Below, piece by piece: positions 1-6,279 of a stretch of DNA of 18,634 nucleotides (positions within the stretch are counted from its first letter, which is position 1; each line of letters begins with the position of its first letter). The stretch is from assembly GCA_047605765.1 (NCBI GenBank), contig JASGFB010000096.1, positions 1 through 18,634 on the forward strand, read 5' to 3'. This DNA is from JBGVSA01 sp047605765. GTDB taxonomy: Bacteria; Pseudomonadota; Gammaproteobacteria; Burkholderiales; Rhodocyclaceae. The notes beneath the pieces are model-generated. The model had not been told where the DNA came from. It did not search any database and saw only the letters and a program-made list of their open reading frames with translations. Both the position numbers and the translations under genes were made by a program.

Positions 1-1
1 G

Positions 2-274
2 GCGGCCCCCTTGCTCGCACGTGCTGATGGCATGGCATGGAACAAGGACAGTTGGAAGTGGCCGATCAAGGATGCTGCTACGGCTGCCGGTCTGCCGCAG
101 GCGACGACTGCCTACGCCCTGCGGCATTCGACCATCACTGACCTCGTGACGGGTGGGCTTGATCTGCTTACCGTCGCGCAGATCAGTGGCACCAGTGTGG
201 CAATGATTGAAAAGCACTACGGAGCGTTGCGCCAAGACATTGCGGCCAGCGCATTAGCTAAATTGGCGCTTTAG
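2..274 (+). CDS. Tyrosine integrase, C-terminal fragment (5' end outside window)
   Basis: This is the last 90 or so residues of a tyrosine recombinase that would integrate and excise the element. The frame is open to the window edge, so the gene starts upstream; the TTG at 11 is only an internal codon. Visible catalytic-domain motifs are YALRHS (the second catalytic Arg, with Tyr where many relatives have His), then QISGTSVAMIEKHYG, which contains the nucleophile Tyr in the KHYG context typical of proteobacterial phage integrases. Thr replaces the usual His in the GH box, a common variant in this subgroup. The next gene starts 13 bases after its stop, so they may be co-transcribed. It lies at the opposite end of the element from the tRNA-Val. 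Family assignment is firm; full length and attachment site cannot be seen. Confidence 0.9.
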   Translation, partial: AAPLLARADGMAWNKDSWKWPIKDAATAAGLPQATTAYALRHSTITDLVTGGLDLLTVAQISGTSVAMIEKHYGALRQDIAASALAKLAL

Positions 275-287
275 ACGAGGAATCAAA

Positions 288-1127
288 GTGGAGCGAGTCA
301 TCCGTTACGTGCATAGCGCGGGAGAGTCTCTTGACCTGATATTCCGTGGGATGTTGGCCTTTCCTGTGAAGTCGAGCAAAGCTCAAACCAGCTTGAAGGA
401 TAGGCATGCGAAGAGTGATCCAAATGTCATCGCCTGGCGCCATGACGACGATGATGTCGAGTACAGGCTTGCCTTTACAAAAGAGCAGAGAGAACAAATC
501 GAGCAGGCCTTCACAAAAGCGTCCCCCGAACAAGTCACACCCTGGGGTATAAAGCAGGTAACGGACAACGCAGCAATTTTTGTTGGCCTCTTAGAAGCCT
601 GGGCAAATAGTGCCCCCCTTATGGAAGCGGTAGCTCCCGCAAAGCAGAAGGATCGTCAGCGGGCCCTGGAATCCGCTGCAATGGCGATCGAGAAGCTAGA
701 TGAAGCCCTATCGCATCTGGACAGCGCAGCATTGGGCTATTGGTATGGAACGCTTGCCGACGAAATGGCACGCAACGGATTTCAGCTGTCTGATTCAGAC
801 GGTAATGTTGTCTCGATGCTTCGCAACCCCCTGAGAGCGATGGTCGAGGGCGGAGAATTCCGCGACACCATTCGCCGCCTGGCCATGGTGTCGACGAAGG
901 CCACACGGTCGGCAGCAGAATCGCTACCCAAACATGACCATGCCGGCAGCAGCGTTGAACTGATGAACGCGGTCGCCATCAAGCGTTGTTGTGTTGAGCA
1001 TGGGATTGAGTTTGTGACGACAGATACGGGCTTCCCTGCGCTAGCGTTGCGTGCGCTGCTTGAACTTGCGGGGCACGACGTCGATAGAGTGGCCTATTGG
1101 CTTAAGAAGGCAAAGGATCACCAATAG
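288..1127 (+). CDS. Unknown 279-aa satellite accessory protein
   Basis: I do not recognise this protein. The GTG start at 288 is preceded by a GACGAGG ribosome binding site at 274-280, which overlaps the integrase stop region. The product is soluble: no signal peptide and no membrane segment. An acidic DDDDVE patch lies near residue 56, an Ala/Glu-rich helical middle runs from about residue 120 to 160 (ALESAAMAIEKLDEAL), and the C-terminal part is probably helical too. It sits between int and alpA, a slot that often carries cargo or regulatory genes in integrated elements, and ends just before a strong terminator, so int and this gene form their own unit. No catalytic motif is evident. It could be cargo (for example defence) or part of excision control; I cannot decide. 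Confidence 0.8.
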   Translation: MERVIRYVHSAGESLDLIFRGMLAFPVKSSKAQTSLKDRHAKSDPNVIAWRHDDDDVEYRLAFTKEQREQIEQAFTKASPEQVTPWGIKQVTDNAAIFVGLLEAWANSAPLMEAVAPAKQKDRQRALESAAMAIEKLDEALSHLDSAALGYWYGTLADEMARNGFQLSDSDGNVVSMLRNPLRAMVEGGEFRDTIRRLAMVSTKATRSAAESLPKHDHAGSSVELMNAVAIKRCCVEHGIEFVTTDTGFPALALRALLELAGHDVDRVAYWLKKAKDHQ

Positions 1128-1157
1128 GTCTACTCGCAGTTGCTGAAGCAGGTAGTG

Positions 1158-1192
1158 AAAAAACGGGGGCAGAAATTTGCCCTCGTTTTTTT
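1158..1192 (+). terminator. Intrinsic terminator after the int unit
   Basis: A 14-bp stem pairs 1158-1171 (AAAAAACGGGGGCA) with 1178-1191 around a 6-nt loop, with one G-U pair, and ends in a run of seven T. It separates the integrase unit from the alpA unit. The A-run on the 5' side means it could also work on the minus strand. Confidence 0.85.
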
Positions 1193-1270
1193 CGACAGCT
1201 GAAACGAGCATTCATAAATTAGGGGCGTCCCTCCCGGACACTGACAAACACCAGTGGAAGGAACCGCCTA

Positions 1271-1486
1271 ATGCTCAAACCCACCTTCACCGTAGCCGAG
1301 TTCTGCGAAGCCCACGGCCGCATGTCTCGGACCCTTTTCTACAAGCTTATTCAAGAAGGTCGCGGCCCCCGTCTGATGAAGATCGGACGGCGGACAATCA
1401 TCAGCCAAGAGGCTGCCGCCGACTGGCGCCGGCAGATGGAAGCCGAAACCAATCCGCCCGCAATCCATTCCCTCTCTCTCGCGTGA
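1271..1486 (+). CDS. AlpA-like DNA-binding regulator
   Basis: A 71-aa protein with an AlpA/MerR-type helix-turn-helix: TVAEFCEAHGRMSRTLFYKLIQEG (residues about 7-30) is the HTH, and the wing is KIGRRTIIS followed by AAADWRRQME. AlpA-family proteins act as excisionase activators or master transcriptional regulators in phage satellites and P4-like elements. The ATG at 1271 has AAGGAA at 1258-1263 with good spacing. It lies just after the terminator at 1158-1192, so it should have its own promoter in 1193-1255, but I could not pick one with confidence. A longer frame (1177-1773) covers the same bases and is a shadow. Inference: this is the likely switch of the element. Confidence 0.85.
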   Translation: MLKPTFTVAEFCEAHGRMSRTLFYKLIQEGRGPRLMKIGRRTIISQEAAADWRRQMEAETNPPAIHSLSLA

Positions 1487-1498
1487 GGGTCGCGATGC

Positions 1499-1699
1499 TT
1501 GCAACCTTCACGCGGGCGCCGCATAATCGGTGCGTCGCTGACACAACAGCGGCCGGGTGTCAGAACCCGAGATCACAAAGGCGGACAGCCGCCACTCAGC
1601 GGCTTTTTTACGTCCGTAGCGCTTGCGCACGCCTCTTCAATGGTGGGCCGGGCGGGGCACCCGCAAGGGTGGCCGGTTTCCTTTGTGGCCGGTTTCTGA
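1499..1699 (+). CDS. Ash/Icd-like small reading frame (start uncertain)
   Basis: The C-terminal part reads SMVGRAGHPQGWPVSFVAGF, which resembles the short motif found in Ash (phage P4) and Icd-like (phage P1, cell-division inhibitor) proteins. The TTG start at 1499 is a guess; the frame crosses a terminator-like hairpin at 1587-1609, so translation may begin inside or after it. In P1 and related elements such frames lie just behind a small antisense RNA (C4) that controls them, and the structure here fits that layout. Whether the frame is expressed as protein or only marks a conserved RNA locus cannot be settled from sequence. Confidence 0.4.
   Translation: MQPSRGRRIIGASLTQQRPGVRTRDHKGGQPPLSGFFTSVALAHASSMVGRAGHPQGWPVSFVAGF
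1533..1609 (+). ncRNA. Candidate C4-type antisense or attenuator RNA
   Basis: Dense structure lies between alpA and the next gene. CGCTG 1536-1540 pairs with CAGCG 1547-1551; alternatively CTGACAC 1538-1544 pairs perfectly with GTGTCAG 1557-1563. GGCGG 1580-1584 pairs with CCGCC 1589-1593, or GCCGC 1588-1592 pairs with GCGGC 1599-1603 followed by six T, an intrinsic terminator. The two members of each set exclude each other. The segment 1555-1567 is also complementary, with one mismatch and one bulge, to 1691-1704 at the end of the Ash-like frame. C4 RNAs silence a downstream target in this way. The exact boundaries are inferred. Confidence 0.4.
1587..1609 (+). terminator. Terminator-like hairpin in the alpA leader RNA
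   Basis: AGCCGC 1587-1592 pairs with GCGGCT 1599-1604 around a 6-nt loop and runs into six T at 1604-1609. The upstream hairpin 1580-1593 competes for the same bases, so termination may be conditional. Confidence 0.55.
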
Positions 1700-1769
1700 C
1701 CCCCGCTTTGGCCTGCCGCCCTCACGTCAGAATGAACGGCAGGCTCCAACCACATGAAGGAGCCGCGCA

Positions 1770-2243
1770 ATGAGCCGCAATACCTCCGCTCGTCTCGAGC
1801 AAACCAATTCTGTTGTCGCATCCGTCCCCACGAGCCGGAACTACAAGCCTGAAGTCGTACCCGTGCCCATGACTGCGTTGCCATTCGTCTACCGGCCAGC
1901 ACGCGGATTCAAGAACTTCAGCAACTGGCGAGTCGCCCCAACCGATGATTATGGTCTGGCCTGCGAGATTGGCCGTTTGTACGCTGCTCACTTCGCCCAG
2001 TACATGAAAGACAACCCCGCATGCGTTGGCGCAAATATGCTGGGCGCCATCGCCAAGCACATCGATTTCAAGGACAAGTCCGGCGCCAAAGGCTATTGGG
2101 TGGGCTTCTTCTCTCAGCTGGAATTCCTCATTCACGCTGCAGCCAAGCACATGGATGTGTTCGCTGACGCGGAACGCATCAATGCCCGCTACGCTGAAAT
2201 CGTCGCGCAGGCCACTCAAGCACGGCGCAAGAAGGTGTCCTGA
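1770..2243 (+). CDS. Unknown 157-aa satellite protein
   Basis: Not recognised. AAGGAG at 1757-1762 fits the ATG at 1770. The N-terminal 35 residues look disordered (Ser/Thr/Val/Pro-rich); the rest is probably helical, with aromatic-rich stretches such as FKNFSNWRV and GYWVGFFSQLEFLIHAAAKHM. It has no signal peptide; the hydrophobic stretches are short and broken by charge. The stop overlaps the next start in TGATG, so it is translationally coupled to the primase-like gene and belongs to the replication operon. The role is probably in replication or its control, by position only. Confidence 0.8.
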   Translation: MSRNTSARLEQTNSVVASVPTSRNYKPEVVPVPMTALPFVYRPARGFKNFSNWRVAPTDDYGLACEIGRLYAAHFAQYMKDNPACVGANMLGAIAKHIDFKDKSGAKGYWVGFFSQLEFLIHAAAKHMDVFADAERINARYAEIVAQATQARRKKVS

Positions 2244-2662
2244 TGAGTATCGACACCTTGCTCAATCGCCTTGATCGGGTGAGAAAGACCGGACCGCATT
2301 CGTGGATCGCACGCTGTCCGACACGAGACGACCGAAAGCCAAGTCTGTCGGTCAGGGAGCTCGATGACGGCCGGGTGTTGATCCACGACTTTGGCGGCGA
2401 CTCGGTGGACGAAATTCTGTCGGTTCTGAATCTCGGTTTTGACGCCCTATTCCCCGACAAGCCCATCGGCAATGCACGTTCTGAACGTGCGCCGTTTAGC
2501 TACGCCGATGCCCTCCGGTGCATTGACTTCGAAGCTACCGTGGTCGCTGTAGCAGCAGGCAATATCGCCAACGGAATCGAACTCACTAACGATGATCTTG
2601 CTCGCCTGCTGGAAGCGGCTTCACGCATTACTCGTGCATTGGAGGCTTGCCAATGTCGCTGA
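2243..2662 (+). CDS. Degenerate primase zinc-finger protein
   Basis: A 139-aa protein whose first 70 residues follow the pattern of the CHC2-type primase zinc domain: WIARCPTRDDRKPSLSV, then GRVLIHDFGGDSVDEIL. Only C25 and H48 of the usual metal ligands remain; the expected His near residue 28 is Arg and the later Cys is Asp, so it may not bind zinc. There is no Toprim or other catalytic primase domain; the C-terminal half is a helical tail. It overlaps its upstream neighbour (TGATG) and overlaps the RepA-like gene by 10 bases. A DNA-recognition or helicase-loading partner is plausible. The family is a fold-level guess, but the gene itself is secure. Confidence 0.7.
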   Translation: MSIDTLLNRLDRVRKTGPHSWIARCPTRDDRKPSLSVRELDDGRVLIHDFGGDSVDEILSVLNLGFDALFPDKPIGNARSERAPFSYADALRCIDFEATVVAVAAGNIANGIELTNDDLARLLEAASRITRALEACQCR

Positions 2663-3792
2663 CCGTCAAATCGCTGCATCTTGTAGAGGAGGCAACGAAG
2701 CGCCTTGATGCAGCGATTCCTCCTCTACCGCCCATCGAGGCATATACCGAATTTTCTGCTACTCGCACGAGTGTCGCTCTAACGTGTGCCGCCGACGTTA
2801 AAGAAAGACCTATTCACTGGCTTTGGCCTGGTTGGCTTGCCCAGGGAAAATTGACCGTACTGGCCGGCTCTGCTGGTGCCGGCAAGACCAATCTTGCTTT
2901 GGCCTTCGCGGCAGTTGTCACGCGGGCCGGATTGTGGCCGGATGGCGCTAAGGCGAGTGCAGTGGGCAACGTCATTATCTGGTCCGGGGAGGATGACCAA
3001 GCGGACACGCTCAAGCCTCGCCTAATGGCTTGCGGTGCAGATTTGCAGCGTGCGTTCTTCATCAATGGCGTGAGCGACAACAATGGTCAAGCCATCGCAT
3101 TTGATCCTGCCCGTGACATCTCGCTACTGCGCCAGGCCGTCTTAGACGTGGGTGGCGCGGCCCTCCTCATTCTTGATCCTCTTGTAAGCGCTGTAGCCGG
3201 CGACATGCACAAGGCAAATGATGTGCGTCGAGGGCTGCAAGCCCTGGTTGATTTCGCAGAGGAACGAAACTGCGCGGTGCTTGGCATCAGCCACTTCTCA
3301 AAGGGCTCTATCGGCACGACACCTCAGGAACGCGTCATTGGGTCACAAGCCTTCGGGGCCTTGGCCCGTACCGTTTTGGTTGCGGCGAAGCAAGAGGGCG
3401 AAGAGACGCGCGTCCTAGCTCGCGCCAAGAGCAACATTTCTTTGGATGACGGCGGGGTTAGCTACTTCCTTGAAGCCTGCGAGCCAGTACCTGGTATTGA
3501 GACAACCCGCGTAGTTTGGGGCGACCGAATTGATGGCGCTGCGCGGGATATTCTGAGAGCTGCCGAGGGGCCGCAGGACGAGGATTCGGAACGTAGCGAT
3601 GCCAAGCGATTTCTGCGAGCGCTGCTTGAGGATGGTCCCGCTACCGCGAAGCAGGTCAAGGCAGAATCCTCTGACGCGGGCCACGCATGGGCAACCATCC
3701 GACGAGCTCAAACAGATCTAGGTGTGGTGGCGTACAGGGAGTCTATCAAGGGGCCGCGGGGTGGCGGTTCGTGGTGGTGGAAACTCCCGTGA
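2653..3792 (+). CDS. RepA-like hexameric replicative helicase (AAA_25 type)
   Basis: A 379-aa RecA-fold ATPase. Walker A is GSAGAGKT (residues 72-79), followed by VIIWSGEDD (108-115), Walker B LLILDP (171-176) and a sensor-like GISHFSKGS (211-219), the order seen in RSF1010 RepA-type helicases of plasmids, phages and satellites. The last 65 residues look like a winged helix (AKRFLRALLEDGPATAKQVKAES) ending in a Trp-rich tail. The ATG at 2653 was chosen because GGAGG at 2641-2645 is well spaced; a TTG two codons earlier is less likely. It would unwind the element's origin, and the repeats that begin at its stop codon are the natural candidate. No primase domain is fused, unlike P4 alpha. Confidence 0.88.
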   Translation: MSLTVKSLHLVEEATKRLDAAIPPLPPIEAYTEFSATRTSVALTCAADVKERPIHWLWPGWLAQGKLTVLAGSAGAGKTNLALAFAAVVTRAGLWPDGAKASAVGNVIIWSGEDDQADTLKPRLMACGADLQRAFFINGVSDNNGQAIAFDPARDISLLRQAVLDVGGAALLILDPLVSAVAGDMHKANDVRRGLQALVDFAEERNCAVLGISHFSKGSIGTTPQERVIGSQAFGALARTVLVAAKQEGEETRVLARAKSNISLDDGGVSYFLEACEPVPGIETTRVVWGDRIDGAARDILRAAEGPQDEDSERSDAKRFLRALLEDGPATAKQVKAESSDAGHAWATIRRAQTDLGVVAYRESIKGPRGGGSWWWKLP

Positions 3793-3938
3793 TCAAGATG
3801 CTCACCACTATGTGAGCATCTTGATTGCGGGGTGAGGTGAGCATCTTGATCAAACCCAGTGTTCATGCGGGTTTTGAGTCGTTTTTAGAGCCTCGTTCTG
3901 ATCAAGGTGCTCACTCTCTGGATGTGAGCACCTTGATC
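3791..3938 (+). repeat. Five inverted 15-bp repeats, candidate replication origin
   Basis: The motif GATCAAGATGCTCAC occurs at 3791-3805 (+), 3812-3826 (-, last base differs) and 3837-3851 (-). The variant GATCAAGGTGCTCAC occurs at 3900-3914 (+) and 3924-3938 (-). Copies 1/2 and 4/5 face each other across 6- and 9-nt spacers and can form 14- and 15-bp hairpins. The first copy overlaps the stop codon of the RepA-like helicase. Iterated sites next to a helicase gene are typical of replication origins. A bidirectional transcription barrier between the convergent + and - genes is the main alternative, though there is no clear T-run. Confidence 0.7.
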
Positions 3939-3954
3939 GGGATTCAGCATAGAT

Positions 3955-4278
3955 TCACGAACCACCGCCAAACAAGTTGAATAGTCTGCTCTCTGCGTCA
4001 GGATCGTCCGCGAAGGTTCTCGCCAGTGCGGCGCCATCTACTTTATGATCGATACTCATGCCGCAGTAGTTCTGCTGTAGCCGCAGAACATCGTCTAGCG
4101 CCCGGACAAGGTGAGCAACAGTGGCATCATCTGCCCATGTTTTGTGGGCGATCTGCGCAATCCAGTCCAGCACTTCGGCGCTGTTGTTGCACCGACCAAG
4201 GCTGACATAATACTGCTCCACCTTATTTTCGAGCGTTAAGTGTTCGGCATTGAACTCCCATGGCCCCCAAGTCTTCAT
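3955..4278 (-). CDS. Unknown 107-aa protein on the opposite strand
   Basis: Not recognised. The protein begins MKTWGPWEFNAEHLTLENKVEQYYV and is acidic and probably all-helical, with an LDWIAQIAHKTW stretch and a C-terminus rich in Asp and Gly. No signal peptide or membrane span is seen. TGGAG (+ strand 4286-4290) is well placed before the ATG at 4278. It is convergent with the helicase gene and divergent from the capsid gene. Together with a possible small membrane protein just upstream, it is the only minus-strand unit in the element. That isolation suggests a cargo or immunity-type function rather than a structural one. Function unknown; I consider the gene real from its start site and composition. 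Confidence 0.75.
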   Translation of the reverse strand: MKTWGPWEFNAEHLTLENKVEQYYVSLGRCNNSAEVLDWIAQIAHKTWADDATVAHLVRALDDVLRLQQNYCGMSIDHKVDGAALARTFADDPDAESRLFNLFGGGS

Positions 4279-4369
4279 TATTCAACTCCATCGCAAAATA
4301 AACACAGAGAATCGCTGCACATCCAATAGCAGCTATGCCGATGATGACAGAGCCTGTTAAGGCGCACAT
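4223..4369 (-). CDS. Possible 48-aa single-span membrane protein
   Basis: A short minus-strand frame from the ATG at 4369 to the TAA at 4223-4225. It encodes M-C-A-L-T followed by a strongly hydrophobic stretch SVIIGIAAIGCAAILCVYF (residues 7-25), then a charged tail. It overlaps the 107-aa gene by 56 bases, which suggests coupling. No good ribosome binding site precedes the ATG; the frame stays open for about 18 codons upstream, so the start could be earlier at a rare codon. The clean membrane span is the main support. It could be a small toxin-like or holin-like peptide, or chance. Confidence 0.35.
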   Translation of the reverse strand: MCALTGSVIIGIAAIGCAAILCVYFAMELNNEDLGAMGVQCRTLNARK

Positions 4370-4474
4370 CTGAACCAAAGGGCCGCTACGACCGTCCTTG
4401 CATGTGCGCCATTGTTCGCCAGCGTTTTATCTTGGTGTGATATGTAAGATCGAGCATCGCTGGGTGTAATTAGG

Positions 4475-4500
4475 TGGGCGTCAACAACATAGGACGCCCA
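4475..4500 (+). promoter_or_regulatory. Inverted repeat over the capsid gene ribosome binding site
   Basis: TGGGCGTC 4475-4482 and GACGCCCA 4493-4500 form a perfect 8-bp stem with a 10-nt loop. The 3' arm takes in part of the AGGA (4491-4494) that serves the ATG at 4503. It may be an operator or an RNA hairpin that limits capsid translation. I see no convincing promoter in 4379-4474. Confidence 0.45.
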
Positions 4501-4502
4501 TC

Positions 4503-5732
4503 ATGAAGCTCGCAGCAATCCGCGAAGCTCGCGCCGCCAAGACGGCCGAGATGCGTAAAATCCTCTCCTCCGCTGACGCTGAAAAGCGCAGCCTGACGGA
4601 CGCTGAGAAAGCGGCGTTCGATTCCCTCAGGACCGAAGTCACCGCGCTGGACGCTGATGAGCAGCGAGCCGCGTTCATGGACGAGCAAGAACGCCGTGCG
4701 CGTGGCGATGTTGTCACGCCTGACGCTCAGCTGGGCCAGTTGGAACAGCGTGTGTCCGTCGTTCGCGTGATGCAGGCACAAATGGAAGGCCGTGCACTGG
4801 ACGGTGCCGAACGCGAATACTCGCAGGAAGCTGAACGGCGCACGGGTCGTCAGGCTCAGGGCGCCTTCGTGCCCATGTCGGCCCTTGAGCAGCGCGTCAA
4901 CACCACCACATCCGCCGGCGAGCTTGTGCCGACGGATCACCGTCCCGACCTGTACATCGGCCCCCTGCGGCAAGCGCTGGTTGCCCGCCAGCTCGGCGTA
5001 CGCGTCCTCACTGGCCTGCGCGGCAATTTGTCGATCCCCAAGTATGGCGCCGGTCTGGAAACCGGTTGGATCGCCGAGAATTCGCCCGTGCCCGAAGGCG
5101 AAATGGACTTCGGTAACGTCGGCCTGACACCCAAGCATGTGGGCGGAAAGACCGAACTGTCGCGCCAACTGTTGCAGCAATCGAGTCCGGATATCGAACA
5201 ACTCGTGCGCGACGACTTGGCGTTTCTGATCGCCAAACAGATCGACCGCGCGATCATTGCTGGCAGGGGGGCCGACAATGAGCCGCTTGGCGTTCTCACC
5301 GCGGCAGGCACTCAAAATGGCTCGCTCTTGCCGCCGATTTGGTCTTCGGTGCTGGACATGGTTGAACAGTTTGAAGACACCGAACTAACCGGTGGCACCT
5401 GGCTCACTATGCCCGCAGTCAAGAAACTGCTTGCACAGAATCTCAAGACGGAGGGCTTACCTGGTTATCTGCTGGAAAACGGTCAAATGGCAGATAGGCC
5501 CGTGCGCACGTCGCGTCATATTCAGCCCGTCGATGGCAAGGGCGTCGTAATTCTCGGGGACTGGTCGCAAATTCTCCTCGGCGTGTGGTCCGAGCTTGAT
5601 CTTTTGGTTAATCCGTATGCTGAACCGGCATACAGCCGTGGCGGCGTTCAGGTCCGCGCCATGGCGACGGTTGGCACTGCGATGCGCTATCCGGAAGCCT
5701 TCGTGATCGCCAAGGACGTGAGACTGGAATAA
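4503..5732 (+). CDS. HK97-family major capsid protein
   Basis: A 409-aa protein with the usual layout: an N-terminal helical, charged scaffold-like delta region (about 1-110, e.g. MKLAAIREARAAKTAEMRKI) followed by the HK97 fold. Typical shell-domain segments are LSIPKYGAGLETGWIAENSPVPEG, where the strand leads into the E-loop, PKHVGGKTELSRQLLQQSSPDIEQLVRDD (spine helix region), GRGADNEPLGVL, and VILGDWSQILLGVWSELDLLVNPYAE near the C-terminus. The delta region would be removed by the protease encoded immediately downstream. It is the first gene of a + strand block running to 10107. Placing capsid first, ahead of protease and portal, is the reverse of the HK97 order. Length is normal for the family, and no truncation is seen. 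Confidence 0.93.
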   Translation: MKLAAIREARAAKTAEMRKILSSADAEKRSLTDAEKAAFDSLRTEVTALDADEQRAAFMDEQERRARGDVVTPDAQLGQLEQRVSVVRVMQAQMEGRALDGAEREYSQEAERRTGRQAQGAFVPMSALEQRVNTTTSAGELVPTDHRPDLYIGPLRQALVARQLGVRVLTGLRGNLSIPKYGAGLETGWIAENSPVPEGEMDFGNVGLTPKHVGGKTELSRQLLQQSSPDIEQLVRDDLAFLIAKQIDRAIIAGRGADNEPLGVLTAAGTQNGSLLPPIWSSVLDMVEQFEDTELTGGTWLTMPAVKKLLAQNLKTEGLPGYLLENGQMADRPVRTSRHIQPVDGKGVVILGDWSQILLGVWSELDLLVNPYAEPAYSRGGVQVRAMATVGTAMRYPEAFVIAKDVRLE

Positions 5733-5736
5733 CCAC

Positions 5737-6279
5737 ATGGATCTCGAAATCCGGGCGGCCGGGACGCTCAAGGCAGCGTCCCCCGGGCACTTGTCAGGCT
5801 ATGCCGCCGTCTTCAATGTCGAATCAAATCTTGGTGGCTTCGTTGAAGTCATTCGGCCGGGTGCCTTCGCACAGTCGTTGCGTGCTGGCACCAACGTGCG
5901 AGCCCTGTATCACCACCAACAGGATGCGCTGCTGGGCACCACAAAAGGCGGGACACTCAGCTTGCACGAGGATTCACACGGGCTTGCGTTTTCGCTTGCC
6001 CTGCCGGATACGACCCACGGAAGAGACCTTGCTGTGCTGGTAGGACGTGGAGATATATCGGGGTGCTCGTTCGGCTTTCGAGTAAGAGATGGCGGCGACA
6101 AGTGGGAGCGAAGAAGCAACGGCGAGCTACTGCGCGAATTGCGGTCCGTAGAGCTGGAAGAAATCACGCTGACGCACGATCCGGCATACGTTGATACCTC
6201 GGTCGCCCTGAGAAGCTACAGAGCAGCTATCGCCCTCTCGCCTGACGATCTGCGGCGACTGTGGCTGGAGACCTTTTGA
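5737..6279 (+). CDS. HK97-family prohead protease
   Basis: A 180-aa S78-family maturation protease that trims the capsid delta domain inside the prohead. The fold markers are GHLSGYAAVFNVES at the N-terminus, FVEVIRPGAFAQSL (about 35-48), the catalytic His in LYHHQQD (H59 or H60) and the catalytic Ser in DISGCSFGF (S111), followed by LEEITLTHDPAY (140-151). It starts 4 bases after the capsid stop and its stop overlaps the portal start (TGATG), so the three are coupled. Length is usual for the family. No scaffold or decoration gene lies between protease and capsid. Confidence 0.92.
   Translation: MDLEIRAAGTLKAASPGHLSGYAAVFNVESNLGGFVEVIRPGAFAQSLRAGTNVRALYHHQQDALLGTTKGGTLSLHEDSHGLAFSLALPDTTHGRDLAVLVGRGDISGCSFGFRVRDGGDKWERRSNGELLRELRSVELEEITLTHDPAYVDTSVALRSYRAAIALSPDDLRRLWLETF

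Noticed and set aside
1177..1773. 198-aa + strand frame across alpA and the leader RNA
   Set aside because: It runs through the terminator and the AlpA gene in another frame, has Arg/Pro/His-rich composition and no ribosome binding site; it is a shadow.
3791..3938. CRISPR-like array
   Set aside because: The repeats alternate orientation with irregular spacing, are only five, and have no cas genes nearby.
4470..5315. 281-aa minus-strand frame opposite the capsid gene
   Set aside because: It lies fully antisense to a clear capsid gene, with low-complexity residues typical of a reverse-strand shadow.
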